The notes beneath the pieces were generated by a model. It saw nothing but the letters and a program-made list of their open reading frames with translations, made no database searches and was not told where the DNA came from. This document shows, piece by piece, positions 7,045-16,358 of a stretch of 64,000 bases of DNA (position 1 is its first letter; every line of letters begins with the position of its first letter). The DNA is taken from the NCBI GenBank assembly GCA_963720075.1, contig CAVREG010000016.1:186001-250000 (forward strand). The letters run 5' to 3'. The DNA comes from PALSA-188 sp963720075. Its GTDB lineage: Bacteria > Acidobacteriota > Terriglobia > Terriglobales > Acidobacteriaceae. The translations under genes and the position numbers were made by a program.

Positions 7045-10000
7045 TTAGAAGTTGACCCGGATTCCCATCTCCATCGTTCGTGGAGTAGTTCCCTCGATCG
7101 AGAACTGCCCGAAATTTGCCGGCGCGCTTGTATCGGAGAGTGTGGGATCCAAAAGTTGGTTGTGGTTCAGAACGTTGTTGATATTGAGGGAGGCCTCAGC
7201 ACTGAATCGTTCCGTGACTCGTATATTTTTCTTTACGCCCAGGTTCAGATTCCAGTAGGGAAGGCCGCGGAACGTCCCAAACCCACCGCTCCTGGTGTCA
7301 AACCCCAAGACCAGAGGACGAATCGTGTCGTACACCGCAGTTGGATTTCCGAACATGCTGTAAACCCCATTGACGTTGTGAACCGATACAGAGGGGTTCC
7401 CGGCCGTCTCCACGCAGTTCGCATTTGTGTTGATGTTGATGCCATCGGCGGAGCCAAATTCCTGTCCGCCGCTATAACTATTGGCGGCGAAACCGGTTGT
7501 AGTCGCGCAGAACAATGGGGCTCCGCTGCCAGCTGCAAAAACAAACGAAGTGGTCCAGCCCCCTAGAAGATGCCCGAGCATGCCTTGCTGGCCGCGATAG
7601 AACGGCGGCTGATAGACCACGAACATCGTGTTCACGAGCTTGCGATCGGATGGTTGAGCGCCGTACTGGGTGTCGAGGTTGAACGGATCCACGACCGTCA
7701 CACCGCTAGTGGCCTGAACCGTGGCTCCCGTCCCGAGGGCTCTGCTGAACGTGAGGTTGTTCTGCAGGGTTACGCCGTTCCAGTCATTCAATTTCACCGT
7801 CGCAAACGCGGCATTGTAGTTACCATGTCCCAGGCTCGTGGTCATGTCCACGTTGCTCGAGATTTGGCCCGTGGTATTCATCATGCTGAGGGGAAAGTTG
7901 AATCCCGGTGCAGTTCCTCCGGTGTCCAGGGCGGACCACAGCGAATAGACACTTTGACTTTGCAAAAGACCGAATGCAGCGGGGTTATTGACCAACCCTG
8001 TGGTGCAGTTCGGGGTGCAGGGGAAGCCGGTTCCCGCAAGTGCGGTTTCAAAGAACGGCTGCGGGGTCAGACTGGCGAGCGTACCGGCGGGAGTTGCGTT
8101 CTGGCATAGGACGATTGAAGTCGTGCAACCCATCGCCTTTTCGACGTTGGCATAGGCAGTTTCGAATTTCTGTCCACCCAAGGTCATCATGTAAGGCACT
8201 GAGTTAAGGTTGACCGACAAAATGTCGTTGTGAATCCACCGGCTAATGCCGCCGACCTCCACTGAGATCCTGTTGGAAAACTGGTGTTGAACCGTGAGAT
8301 CAAACGAGTCAACCGAATTCGGCCGTAACTTCGGGTCCGTGGGCGAAGCAGTAGCGGCCTCAGAGTTGCCGCCGACCCCGGGGTAAAATGGCTGAGGCAG
8401 CGTCTGGCTCGCGGGCGGAATCGGGGCCGTGGTGCCATCGGTCCCGATCCGGAAAGCGTTGCTGGCATCGAGCGTCCCGCCTGTGCCACACGATCCATTA
8501 GAAAAAACGAAGAGGCAATTTACCGGCTGGATAAGGCCGGGGCTGAGCAGCGGACCCAGCACCAGGCCAACTCCGTTCTGGCGTCCATAGATACGCCCAT
8601 AACCCCCACGGATGACGGTGTCTTTGCTAAAAGATGGGTTCCAAGCGAGTGCAATGCGTGGGCTGAACGCGTGATAGAACGGATTGTACTCGTACTTCGG
8701 GTGTCCAGCGACATTGCCTATCAGGGCAAAACCGATTTCGGGGTTATAAACCTGGCCTGCCAGCGCCGCCGCTTTGCGTTGCGATATGTACGACTGAGTA
8801 TCAATCTCCTGGCCGTTTGGACCTACAAACATGACCTGCTTGCCCGTCTCCTCCGTTGGCGGCATCTCCAACGCCCATCCCAACCCGTACGTAACGGTTA
8901 GGGACGGCTTCATGTGCCACGTGTCATTGAGGTACAGGTTGTAATAGGGAATGGTGACTTTATCGAATGCAGGTGTAAGCGGCGGATTTAAGGTCAAATT
9001 CGCCCCGGTCCGAGTATACGACTGCTGAGTGTCGGTCACGATACCAAGGATTGCAGCCGCTTCGCGGGCAAGAGGGGGAGAGGTGCCGAAAGCGGGAGCT
9101 AAGCAGGTCCCGCCGCAAGTCATATCAACATTGCCGGATCCAAGAGTGTCCCCCAGCAGGTACACGGGGTAGTAGTTGATGCCCCCGCCATTGTCGGTGC
9201 GCTCATGGTAGTTCCAGTTATGCTGGTACTGACCACCAAACTGCCAGAGGTGGTTCCCCTTCAGCCATGAGACATCATCGCGGAAGAAGTTGTCCCGCCC
9301 GTTCCAGAACCGTGTGCGTGTTTGCTGGGTATTAACGTTGTAAGGAGCGGCCGTGTCATCACGCTGCTCGCCGAAAGGTTCGAGAGCTGCACTCAACGCT
9401 GAAAACTGCGCTGGATCGCCGGCTGATCCCCACTGCCACCAGTTGCGCAGGAAGTTGTAGCGAAAGTCATTTGTTATGTTCGAGGTAACGTTTGTAGTCA
9501 CACCCAATACAAGAAACCACGGCACTTGCGGGCGGTTGGTGAGGGAAACAGGGGTGCCCAATTTATCACCCGGAAAGAATCCCCCGATATCAACCTGATC
9601 GTCGGTGGCACGAGTGAGATGGTAGTAGCGGTAGCTCCCCATCAAATGCCACTTCTGTCCGAAATCGTGGTCAAGGCGAGCCACAGCGAAGTTGTCGTTT
9701 TGCGGAATGGATAGATTCGCCCTGAAGGCGAGTGTGTTAACGCCATCGCAGAAGCCGTCGCCCGTGAGCGAACCGCAACCGGCCCCTGGAGTGGGCAAGG
9801 GCATGTACTTGTTCCACAACTGCTGGACGTACGAATTGATACCGATGCCCCGTGGATCAAGAGCGTTCAGGTCGTAAGTAGTCGCAGGGTTGTCGGGATC
9901 GTGCAGTATCCCATTGCGCATATCAGCGCTGGGGACAAGTTTGGTAATGGTCTCGGAATTAGGCCAACGCGCGCCTTGGTAATTAAAAAAGAAGTAAGTC

Positions 10001-10989
10001 TTGCCGCCAAGAAAGTCCTTGGGAATGATGGGGCCGCCAACCGCAACTCCAAACCAGCTTCTATGCCAGTCTGGCGCCGGGGTCACGGGCGATGATTGAT
10101 TATTCTCCCAAGTATTGCCCGAGAAATTGTTGTCCAAGTAGTACTCGTAAGCCGTACCATGCCAGTCGTTGGTGCCGCGCTTGGTGACGATTGACACCTC
10201 CATGCCGGACGAGTTGTTGAAGTCGGCGGTCTGGTTCGTAGTCGCGACCTTGAATTCCTCCACGCTATCAACTGGCGTGGGCATCACGCCGGAAGGTTGA
10301 CCACCATTGATCCCGCTGTTTATTCCACTAATTGCATTGCTCTTGTTGGAGAAGAGGCCGCCGGCGGGATCGTCGCCAAAATTCGGGTTATAAACGCCCG
10401 AACTGCCGTCCATGTCGTTGCTGTTGATGCCACCATCGAGCATAAAAGCTGTTTGGTCCACCACCGTGCCTGCGGCGCTGCCATCAGGGCTGACGCCAGG
10501 TTGCATGGTGACGAATGAACTGGCATCGCGGCCAAGTGTCGGCAGATTCTCCAACGCGGCGCCAGTGACAGTGTTGCCAATGGTGGAGTTCGTGGTTTGC
10601 AACTCGACACCGGTCGCTTCCACTTCCACCACCTCAGCCGTCGAGCCGAGCTTAAGAGAAATATTCATTGTCTCGGACTTTCCGACCTCGACCGCCTGCG
10701 CACTGAGCTTCGCCTCCGAAAAGCCGTTTTTCGTAAATGTAAGGTCGTACTTACCCGGCGTAACATTCACTAAAACGTAGCGTCCCGTATCGTTGGTGGT
10801 GGTGGTTCTGGAAGCACCAGTGCTGACATCAGTCAGCGTCACAGTGGCGCCAGGTACTACGGCACCCGAGGGATCAGTCACCAATCCGGAAATCGTGCCG
10901 GTTTCGGTTGATTGCGCCCATACGCCCGTTGCGCCGACGACAATCGCCAGCAACGAAAATATCAGGAGTCCCATCCGGAAGTTTTTCAT
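7045..10989 (-). CDS. Oar-like TonB-dependent receptor with carboxypeptidase-regulatory domain
   Basis: This is a 1314-aa outer-membrane protein. A signal peptide (LLIFSLLAIVVGATGVWA) is followed by a CarboxypepD_reg beta-sandwich (GTISGLVTDPSGAVVPGATV). Then come a plug-like domain (LENLPTLGRDASSFVTMQPG, VDSVEEFKVATTNQTADF) and a long beta-barrel with many aromatic-ended strands. It ends on a terminal Phe (MEMGIRVNF), as expected for BAM-dependent insertion. Acidobacteria encode many such receptors for oligosaccharide or other large substrate uptake; the substrate cannot be read from the sequence. GAGAGG eight bases before the ATG supports the start. TonB-like proteins elsewhere in the window (about 21.6 and 62.4 kb) could energise it. 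Confidence 0.92.
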   Translation of the reverse strand: MKNFRMGLLIFSLLAIVVGATGVWAQSTETGTISGLVTDPSGAVVPGATVTLTDVSTGASRTTTTNDTGRYVLVNVTPGKYDLTFTKNGFSEAKLSAQAVEVGKSETMNISLKLGSTAEVVEVEATGVELQTTNSTIGNTVTGAALENLPTLGRDASSFVTMQPGVSPDGSAAGTVVDQTAFMLDGGINSNDMDGSSGVYNPNFGDDPAGGLFSNKSNAISGINSGINGGQPSGVMPTPVDSVEEFKVATTNQTADFNNSSGMEVSIVTKRGTNDWHGTAYEYYLDNNFSGNTWENNQSSPVTPAPDWHRSWFGVAVGGPIIPKDFLGGKTYFFFNYQGARWPNSETITKLVPSADMRNGILHDPDNPATTYDLNALDPRGIGINSYVQQLWNKYMPLPTPGAGCGSLTGDGFCDGVNTLAFRANLSIPQNDNFAVARLDHDFGQKWHLMGSYRYYHLTRATDDQVDIGGFFPGDKLGTPVSLTNRPQVPWFLVLGVTTNVTSNITNDFRYNFLRNWWQWGSAGDPAQFSALSAALEPFGEQRDDTAAPYNVNTQQTRTRFWNGRDNFFRDDVSWLKGNHLWQFGGQYQHNWNYHERTDNGGGINYYPVYLLGDTLGSGNVDMTCGGTCLAPAFGTSPPLAREAAAILGIVTDTQQSYTRTGANLTLNPPLTPAFDKVTIPYYNLYLNDTWHMKPSLTVTYGLGWALEMPPTEETGKQVMFVGPNGQEIDTQSYISQRKAAALAGQVYNPEIGFALIGNVAGHPKYEYNPFYHAFSPRIALAWNPSFSKDTVIRGGYGRIYGRQNGVGLVLGPLLSPGLIQPVNCLFVFSNGSCGTGGTLDASNAFRIGTDGTTAPIPPASQTLPQPFYPGVGGNSEAATASPTDPKLRPNSVDSFDLTVQHQFSNRISVEVGGISRWIHNDILSVNLNSVPYMMTLGGQKFETAYANVEKAMGCTTSIVLCQNATPAGTLASLTPQPFFETALAGTGFPCTPNCTTGLVNNPAAFGLLQSQSVYSLWSALDTGGTAPGFNFPLSMMNTTGQISSNVDMTTSLGHGNYNAAFATVKLNDWNGVTLQNNLTFSRALGTGATVQATSGVTVVDPFNLDTQYGAQPSDRKLVNTMFVVYQPPFYRGQQGMLGHLLGGWTTSFVFAAGSGAPLFCATTTGFAANSYSGGQEFGSADGININTNANCVETAGNPSVSVHNVNGVYSMFGNPTAVYDTIRPLVLGFDTRSGGFGTFRGLPYWNLNLGVKKNIRVTERFSAEASLNINNVLNHNQLLDPTLSDTSAPANFGQFSIEGTTPRTMEMGIRVNF

Positions 10990-11419
10990 TGACTTATCCT
11001 CTCGTTAGGAGTGATGAAAAATCGGGGCATTTCGTATTCCAGTGGCGGACCTGTCGTGAATCAACAGGTTATAGCCACTTTGCGTCGTATTGTTATGACC
11101 ATTTGTAGATTGGCGGAATCCGATCTCCTAATTTTGGTAGATTTGGGCAGAGCGCTGTCATGCTTAATGCGACGCCTGATATTAAGGAGATCAAAATCTT
11201 ACAAGGATGGTCAGCCAGCACTCTCGACTGCGAAGGGTAAGTCGGGCATTCTTGCGGATGTCCATTCGGTCTGTCCTCGGAAACTGGATTGCTCAGCACA
11301 ATCAGCTTCTCTGGTTCCTGTCGAATGGATAACGTTTTGAAAGATCACAGCCAGCCGCCCACCCGCCATATTTAAAATGAGTACCGATGAGATCGGAGCC
11401 ATCGAGATTGGAGACATGA
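10990..11419. other. Intergenic region between receptor and VOC gene
   Basis: No gene is seen. It presumably contains the divergent promoters of the receptor and the VOC protein. A single repeat arm (AAGGAGATCAAAATCT, then GATGGTCAGCCAGC) is at 11183-11216. Confidence 0.4.
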
Positions 11420-11866
11420 ATGAACAGCGTACAAATTGAACAGAAGAGCTACGAGATGCCCCCGCGCGAGGGGGTCAGTATCGCGCAGTTTCTCACCGTC
11501 GCCGACATCGGGCGATCGGCTCGCTATTACGAAAAAGTCTTCGGGGCTCGCATTCTGAGCCTGGGTGACGGCAACGCGCCTGCGTACCTTCAGCTTGCGA
11601 ATATCTGGATGATTCTGAACGTTGGTGGCGGCCCGACTCAGGATAAGCCGACGGTGACGCTCAGCGTCCCCGACCCGAATCACATCAACAGCTTCATGAA
11701 TTTCCGCGTTGCGGATATTCAAGCGTGCTATGAATTATGGAAAAGTCGAGGAGCCGAGTTCATCACGAAGCCGATACCGAAGTACGGCGAGATTCGCTGC
11801 TACATCCGCGATCCTGACGGTTATATCATCGAGGTCGGACAGAGCACCGCTCTCACGTACGGTTAG
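11420..11866 (+). CDS. VOC (glyoxalase/bleomycin-resistance fold) family protein
   Basis: This 148-aa protein has two beta-alpha-beta-beta-beta modules. The first is SIAQFLTVADIGRSARYYEKVFGARIL and the second is MNFRVADIQACYELWKSRGAEFI. It ends with the typical strand IRCYIRDPDGYIIEVGQ, whose Glu is the usual metal ligand. Members include glyoxalases, dioxygenases and antibiotic-sequestering proteins; nothing visible decides between them. GGAGA precedes the ATG. It converges on the MDR oxidoreductase with only 15 bp between stops. Confidence 0.85.
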   Translation: MNSVQIEQKSYEMPPREGVSIAQFLTVADIGRSARYYEKVFGARILSLGDGNAPAYLQLANIWMILNVGGGPTQDKPTVTLSVPDPNHINSFMNFRVADIQACYELWKSRGAEFITKPIPKYGEIRCYIRDPDGYIIEVGQSTALTYG

Positions 11867-11881
11867 CGCTCTCGGCCCGGA

Positions 11882-12787
11882 TCAAGCCACCAGCAAGATC
11901 TTCCCGGCACTACCCTTTTCGGCTGCTGCTTGAGCCTCGCCCGCCTCACTGAGTGGCAGCTTCTGGCTAATCGGGATTACTAGCTTGCTATCTCGCACCG
12001 CTTCGGCCATGAACTCGAGCGTTTTCCGGTCGAATTTCGAGAATACATGCACCGCCTTTACAGATGGGTACTTCGCGGCGTTCTGCGGTGGCCCGACAAC
12101 CGATGCATACACTCCTCCCGGCTTCACCTTGGCGATCAGCTTCTCGGCGGTTCTTCCGCCGACCGTATCCGCAACCGCATCGAGCGGAGAGAGATTCGCA
12201 ATAGCGGTGTCGTCATCGGTTGCAAGTACCTGATCCGCGCCAACGCTTTTCGCATCCTCCCTTTGCTTCTTCAAAATTCCCGCAATCACTGTCGCTCCGA
12301 GCTGCTTCGCAGTGAACACCGCCGATCGCCCGACATTTCCAGCAGCACCTACGACGAGAACCGTCTGGCCCGCTTTGATTCCCGTAGCTGAAAGGAGCTG
12401 GTTGCCGGTCGTCGTCACCAGCGGCAGCGCCGCCGCCTGGATCAAATCGAGTCCCTTGGGAACTTTCGCCAGAATCGCAGCTTTCACAACGCAAAGTTCG
12501 GCGTAAGTATTGTCCGCCATAGCGAACACCTGGTCGCCGACGGAAAAGCCTTCCACTTCCGGCCCAATCTTGACCACAGTCCCCGCCATATCGACTCCTA
12601 TGAGGCTCGGGAACCGCATGGGATAAAAATCCTTCGTCAACCCGGCCCGTCGTTTGTAGTCGATCGGATTCACGCTCGTGGCGGCGACCCTCACCAGCAC
12701 TTCGCCCGGACCCGGAACCGGGTCAGGGTACTCCTCGAACTTCAGTTCTTCAGGGCCGCCATATTGGTGGACAACAACTGCTTTCAT
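11882..12787 (-). CDS. Zinc-independent MDR oxidoreductase (quinone oxidoreductase-like)
   Basis: This 301-aa protein has the medium-chain dehydrogenase/reductase layout. The N-terminal GroES-like domain reads MKAVVVHQYGGPEELKFEEY, with SVNPIDYKRRAG and SLIGVDMAGTVV. The Rossmann domain carries the nucleotide-binding loop VLVVGAAGNVGRSA. The zinc-binding cysteines of alcohol dehydrogenases are absent, which points to an NADPH-dependent quinone or enone reductase. AAGGAG eight bases upstream of the ATG supports the start. Substrate unknown. Confidence 0.87.
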   Translation of the reverse strand: MKAVVVHQYGGPEELKFEEYPDPVPGPGEVLVRVAATSVNPIDYKRRAGLTKDFYPMRFPSLIGVDMAGTVVKIGPEVEGFSVGDQVFAMADNTYAELCVVKAAILAKVPKGLDLIQAAALPLVTTTGNQLLSATGIKAGQTVLVVGAAGNVGRSAVFTAKQLGATVIAGILKKQREDAKSVGADQVLATDDDTAIANLSPLDAVADTVGGRTAEKLIAKVKPGGVYASVVGPPQNAAKYPSVKAVHVFSKFDRKTLEFMAEAVRDSKLVIPISQKLPLSEAGEAQAAAEKGSAGKILLVA

Positions 12788-12897
12788 AATTCATCTCCTT
12801 AGCACGCAGTGTATTCCGTTTCTATCCACGTCGAAAATAGAGCCTCGCATGGAGACATCCTTTGCGCAGGGTACTTAATTTCCGGGGCACCCGCGGT

Positions 12898-13440
12898 TCA
12901 ACGCTTCTGATACGGATGGAAGATATAGTCTTTCGCCTTCACGACCGAATGGCATGCGTGTCCGCAGTCTGAGAGGCTTTTGGGATCGGCCGTGAACATG
13001 TCCGATGCGGCTTCATAGTTGAACACCGCGTATCCCCATCCGCCGCTTTTCGGAAATCTCTTGCTGTCCTTTTCGATGGCGAAAGCCTGGGTAAAGACAT
13101 CTGGCACATCTACGACGAATTGGGCTTCCGTGCTCTTCTTCGGCTTCCACTGGAGCTTCACGATCATGGAGCCATCCGGGAAAGGCTGGCCGTTGCCCGC
13201 AACGCCGGCCTTGTACGCGTTGATCATTGTTGGGTTCGCAACGATCACCTTGAGCACTTCGTCGGTGCGGGCGGAAGAGACCATTGCCCAGTCCTCGTAT
13301 CCCCTGAAGTCGGAGAATGCGATTCCGCTCGGCGATTTCAGCAAGTACTTGTCTTTTTTCTGCGCGTAAACAGCCAGGGCGCCGATGACGGCGAGCACCG
13401 CTACGGCTATGGCAATTGTGAACTTGCTTTTGCGTCTCAT
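12898..13440 (-). CDS. Cytochrome P460-like haem protein
   Basis: This 180-aa protein has an N-terminal signal or anchor (FTIAIAVAVLAVIGALAVYA). The domain following begins SDFRGYEDWAMVSSARTDEVLKVIVANP, as in cytochrome P460. The single haem-attachment motif CGHACH sits near the C-terminus, followed by KDYIFHPY. P460 proteins act in the periplasm and in some bacteria oxidise hydroxylamine; many acidobacterial members have no demonstrated substrate. The ATG at 13440 has AAAGGA six bases upstream and is preferred to a longer reading. No partner electron carrier is adjacent. Confidence 0.88.
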   Translation of the reverse strand: MRRKSKFTIAIAVAVLAVIGALAVYAQKKDKYLLKSPSGIAFSDFRGYEDWAMVSSARTDEVLKVIVANPTMINAYKAGVAGNGQPFPDGSMIVKLQWKPKKSTEAQFVVDVPDVFTQAFAIEKDSKRFPKSGGWGYAVFNYEAASDMFTADPKSLSDCGHACHSVVKAKDYIFHPYQKR

Positions 13441-13550
13441 GGCTGATCCTTTCTCAAGCAGGATTTCCATTTGGCCCCTCAGATCGCTAATGATTGGAAG
13501 TTTTTCGACTACCGGACCCGTAAGCGACGGGACAAAGGAACCGTCCGCTT

Positions 13551-13634
13551 ATGGCATTGGCAACATTGCTCGTAAACGTCGGTCAGCTCATCGTGGGTAT
13601 CATCGCCCTCGCCATCCTGATTCGACGCAAGTAA
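13551..13634 (+). CDS. Possible 27-aa single-span membrane peptide
   Basis: An ATG-initiated frame encodes 27 residues, nearly all hydrophobic (LATLLVNVGQLIVGIIALAI) with a positively charged end (RRK). This matches a small single-pass membrane peptide with its C-terminus inside. The closest purine-rich box (AAAGGA) is about 14 bases upstream, which is far. It lies in an otherwise empty 350-bp gap; the rest of the gap shows nothing recognisable. Confidence 0.3.
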   Translation: MALATLLVNVGQLIVGIIALAILIRRK

Positions 13635-13793
13635 AAATTCGGACTGGGGGTGGGTCGGCAGCTAAGGAAGGAACTGGTTCCTGAGTCCGGAAACCAGAGT
13701 ACCTTCCCCCCTGACCCTCACCCGCTCCCGGAGCGCGCCTGACCGCCCTGAAGTGCAAACGGCGGCTATTGGAAGCGACGGTCTGAACCTCGC

Positions 13794-14288
13794 TCAGTGG
13801 CTCGGTGTCGCGGTCGTCGCCAGCGGTGTGCGACATCCGGTCTGCACAAGCGCCGTTTCGGGTTCACCCACATGGAAAACCACAGCACACGCTTCTCTGG
13901 CACGAGCATGTTTCGGAAGAGATACTTCGCTGCCGAACTTTTGGTCTGCTAGGTCTATGTCCCACGGACCTGCGAAGAACCCGGTTGCAATCCCGGCCAG
14001 GTGAACCTTGTTGCCAGGCACCGTGAAAGAGACATCAAGCGCCTTCTCCGTGAGCAGGGCCGATGGCACTTTGAAGCATCCTCCATCCAGAGACGCTGTA
14101 CTCTCATTCTGTTTGGTCTTCAAGGTGATGACTTGAGGACCATCGACCGCCTTCCCATTGACGCGCACGTGAATGCTGACGCATTTAGATTCCTGAGCCG
14201 TTGCGCTTTGCGCCGACCACGCTCCGACGGCCATGCAAAGCAACAACGCCCAATGACTACAAAGTATCGATCTTCGTGATGTGCTCAT
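13794..14288 (-). CDS. Exported protein of unknown function, overlapping the Rhs-3 stop
   Basis: This 164-aa protein has a signal peptide (LLLCMAVGAWSAQSATA). The mature domain is beta-rich: CVSIHVRVNGKAVDGPQVITLK, SFTVPGNKVHLAGIATGFF, FGSEVSLPKHARAREACAVVFHVG. It has four cysteines that could pair in the periplasm. Its ATG overlaps the stop of the upstream Rhs-3 fragment (ATGA), so the two were translated as a coupled pair. By position it could be a periplasmic immunity protein. Against that, it looks like a free-standing secreted family as well. No family name can be given. Confidence 0.65.
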   Translation of the reverse strand: MSTSRRSILCSHWALLLCMAVGAWSAQSATAQESKCVSIHVRVNGKAVDGPQVITLKTKQNESTASLDGGCFKVPSALLTEKALDVSFTVPGNKVHLAGIATGFFAGPWDIDLADQKFGSEVSLPKHARAREACAVVFHVGEPETALVQTGCRTPLATTATPSH

Positions 14289-15183
14289 TGGTTTGGGGTC
14301 TTGTTAAAGTCTTTCAGGCTCTCTTTGCACGTGCATCCTGAACTGTCATATACGTAAACGGTTTTGTCGCGGGCACCAACTACGATGTTGAGGTTCGCAC
14401 CACCTGCGTTTCCAATGTCCACAGCCGATGGAGCCTGAACGAAGTTGTATGTGGTGGTGTTGACGGTCCCGCCGAAGACAACCGTCCCCGGTGCTGACTG
14501 TGCCCCTGTGGTGTCCGTGATCTGGGCTGATGGATGAACGTGAAACTCAACATCTGCTTTGACATCATCAGGCTTTTGTTGCGATGGATTTGCCGCCTTG
14601 AGCGGGTCCATTTCCACTACTCCAGGTTGCTTCACATCTTTGTACGCTCCTGGCTGCGCAGGAGCGACGGTTTGGGTTCCATTCTTCGTCCAAGCAGCTC
14701 CTCCTTCCTCATGAGAGCCGCCCTTCTTATCATCGGCAGTTGGACTGTTGCTTGCTTTGACCGCGTTGTTGATGGCCTGCTTGGTTTCAGCCGATACGTT
14801 CGACAAAGGGTTAGCCGCCATCTTTGAGCAGTTCGGAGTGTCCCCAGGACAATGCCCGTCTGGGTCGGCGGTCGTGGTTGGGTTGTTGTTGACGTAGCTG
14901 TAGAGGTTGAGCGATTGTGGATTGCCAAAATGCGCGTAGGGAACGGTCACCGGCTTGGCGGCCCAGTCGGGCGTCATGAAGCGCCCGAGGCCGGAGCCGT
15001 AGTACCTGGCGCCGAACATATCCAGGCCCGACTCCGTATCGCGTTCTTTGCCGGTGAACTTGTAGTTGTTTGCAAAGTTAGGGCCGATGACTGAAATCTC
15101 CCCGCCATAGGGGTAGTACACTGTCGTCTTGTCAATGGCTCCTGAGGCCAAAGTGATCTCATCCGTCGAGCCCAAATGGTCGG
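14285..15183 (-). pseudogene. Truncated Rhs C-terminus with JAMM-like tail (Rhs-3)
   Basis: About 300 residues of an Rhs protein remain. The frame enters from a REP palindrome (residues MGHPA are repeat-encoded) directly into DHLGSTDEITLASG. The core KFTGKERDTESGLDMFGARY, GRFMTPD and LNLYSYVNNNP follow. The variable tail contains VEFHVHPSA and, about 45 residues later, PSAVDIG, matching the HxHP...SxxD pattern of JAMM/DUF4329-like metallo-isopeptidase folds. The N-terminal shell and YD repeats are gone, so it cannot be delivered as it stands. It is followed by a coupled exported protein gene. Confidence 0.7.
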
Positions 15184-15223
15184 CCGGGTGCCCCACTCAT
15201 TCGCGTTCTTTGCGGATGAGTGG
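15184..15223. repeat. REP palindrome a (RAYT-associated)
   Basis: The sequence is CCGGGTGCCCCACTCATTCG, then TTCTTT, then GCGGATGAGTGGG. The stem CCCACTCATTCGC / GCGGATGAGTGGG has one mismatch. It lies between the 3' end of RAYT-B, whose stop codon it supplies, and the truncated 5' end of Rhs-3. Confidence 0.85.
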
Positions 15224-15670
15224 GTAAGTGTCCACTCCGCCACTTCCAAACTTTTGCGACGGACGTCTCTTGATTTCCGATTTCCATTCCTGAAAGTTTA
15301 CCCGCACTGGACCTCGCTCGCCGAAAAAGTATGCCCGGAAGCTGCTCCACTTCCATTGATCCGGCTCCTCAACCAGTCCACGTTTCACCGGATTCCGATG
15401 CATGTACCGTAACTTCTCAATGCGTTTGTGTTCGCTCCATACACTAAAATCGTAAAAGCGTTTTTGCCACACGGCGTCCGAAGCGTCTTCCCAAAGTCGT
15501 CGTTGCGCAGAAGACCTCCTCCGGCATCTTTCCTTCAACTGACGTGCGAATCGTTGCTTGACCACTTTCATCACCACCGATGGATCGCCCTCTTCGGGTT
15601 CGGTAATCAACAGATGGACATGTTCCGGCATGACCACATATCCGTGCACCACAAAACGATACTTGCAACG
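15197..15670 (-). pseudogene. REP-associated tyrosine transposase, N-terminally truncated (RAYT-B)
   Basis: This Y1-transposase (HUH superfamily) fragment starts at KYRFVVHGYVVMPEHVHLL; about 53 residues present in RAYT-A are missing. The catalytic HUH (HVH) is intact, as are RYMHRNPVKRGLV, with the presumed nucleophilic Tyr, and the family signature QWKWSSFRAYFFGERG. The 5' break coincides with REP b and the stop codon lies in REP a. RAYTs are single-copy domesticated relatives of IS200/IS605 TnpA that process REP hairpins. This copy lacks the first core strand and should be inactive alone. Confidence 0.85.
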
Positions 15671-15672
15671 GG

Positions 15673-15713
15673 CCGGGTGCCCCACTCATTCGCGTTTTTT
15701 GCGGATGAGTGGG
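15673..15713. repeat. REP palindrome b (RAYT-associated)
   Basis: Same sequence as REP a except for a TTTTTT loop. It sits between the truncated start of RAYT-B and the 3' end of RAYT-A. Confidence 0.85.
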
Positions 15714-16310
15714 TGAGGCTCGATTCGACCGCTTCCGAACTTTTCCGGTGTGCGGCACTTGACTTCCGATTTCCACTCCTGGAAGTTTACCCGCACCGGT
15801 CCTCGCTCCCCCGAAGAAATATGCGCGGAAGCTACTCCATTTCCATTGATCAGGCTGCTCAACCAACCCGCGTTTTACCGGATTTCGATGCATGTACCGC
15901 AGCTTCTCGATGCGTTTGTGTTCGGTCCATACACTAAAGTCGTAAAAACGTTTTTGCCGGACGGCGTCCGACACGTTTTCCCAGAGTTGTCCTTGCGTGG
16001 CAGCAGTTCTTCGGCATTTTTCATTGAGCTGGCGCGCAAATCGCTGCTTGACTACTTTCATCACCACCGAGGGATCGCCCTCTTCGGGTTCGGTAATCAG
16101 CAAATACACGTGTTCCGGCATGACAACGTAGCCGTGAACCACGAAGCGATACCTGCGGCGGGCCTGCTCCAGAATTGTGAGCAGTAAATCGCGCCGGGTC
16201 GCGGTCCCTAGAATCGGCTGGCGGCGGTAACAGCTCCAGGTTATGAAATGCAGATCACCGGTGCCATAATATCGATGCAGTCCTTTAGTCACGCGGTGAA
16301 GGATAACCAT
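15686..16310 (-). pseudogene. REP-associated tyrosine transposase with mutated HUH motif and C-terminal frameshift (RAYT-A)
   Basis: The N-terminus is complete for the family (LHRYYGTGDLHFITWSCYRR). The HUH motif reads PEHVYLL: the second His is Tyr69, from TAT where RAYT-B has CAT. The presumed nucleophile Tyr139 in RYMHRNPVKRGLV is present. After SSFRAYFFG an extra G in a GGGGG run (RAYT-B reads GGCG) shifts the frame. The original frame would have ended NFQEWKSEVK... at a TGA inside REP b. As sequenced, the protein reads through into unrelated sequence, ending at 15444. Start taken at the ATG at 16310. It is about 75-80% identical to RAYT-B by eye. Confidence 0.85.
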
Positions 16311-16358
16311 CAAACTTGGTTCTTGTCTGTGACAGTTGCCGCAGGTTTTGCAGTGAAT

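Noticed and set aside
7045..10989. Long plus-strand frames inside the receptor gene (for example 7570-8109)
   Set aside because: Antisense shadows of a well-supported TonB-dependent receptor.
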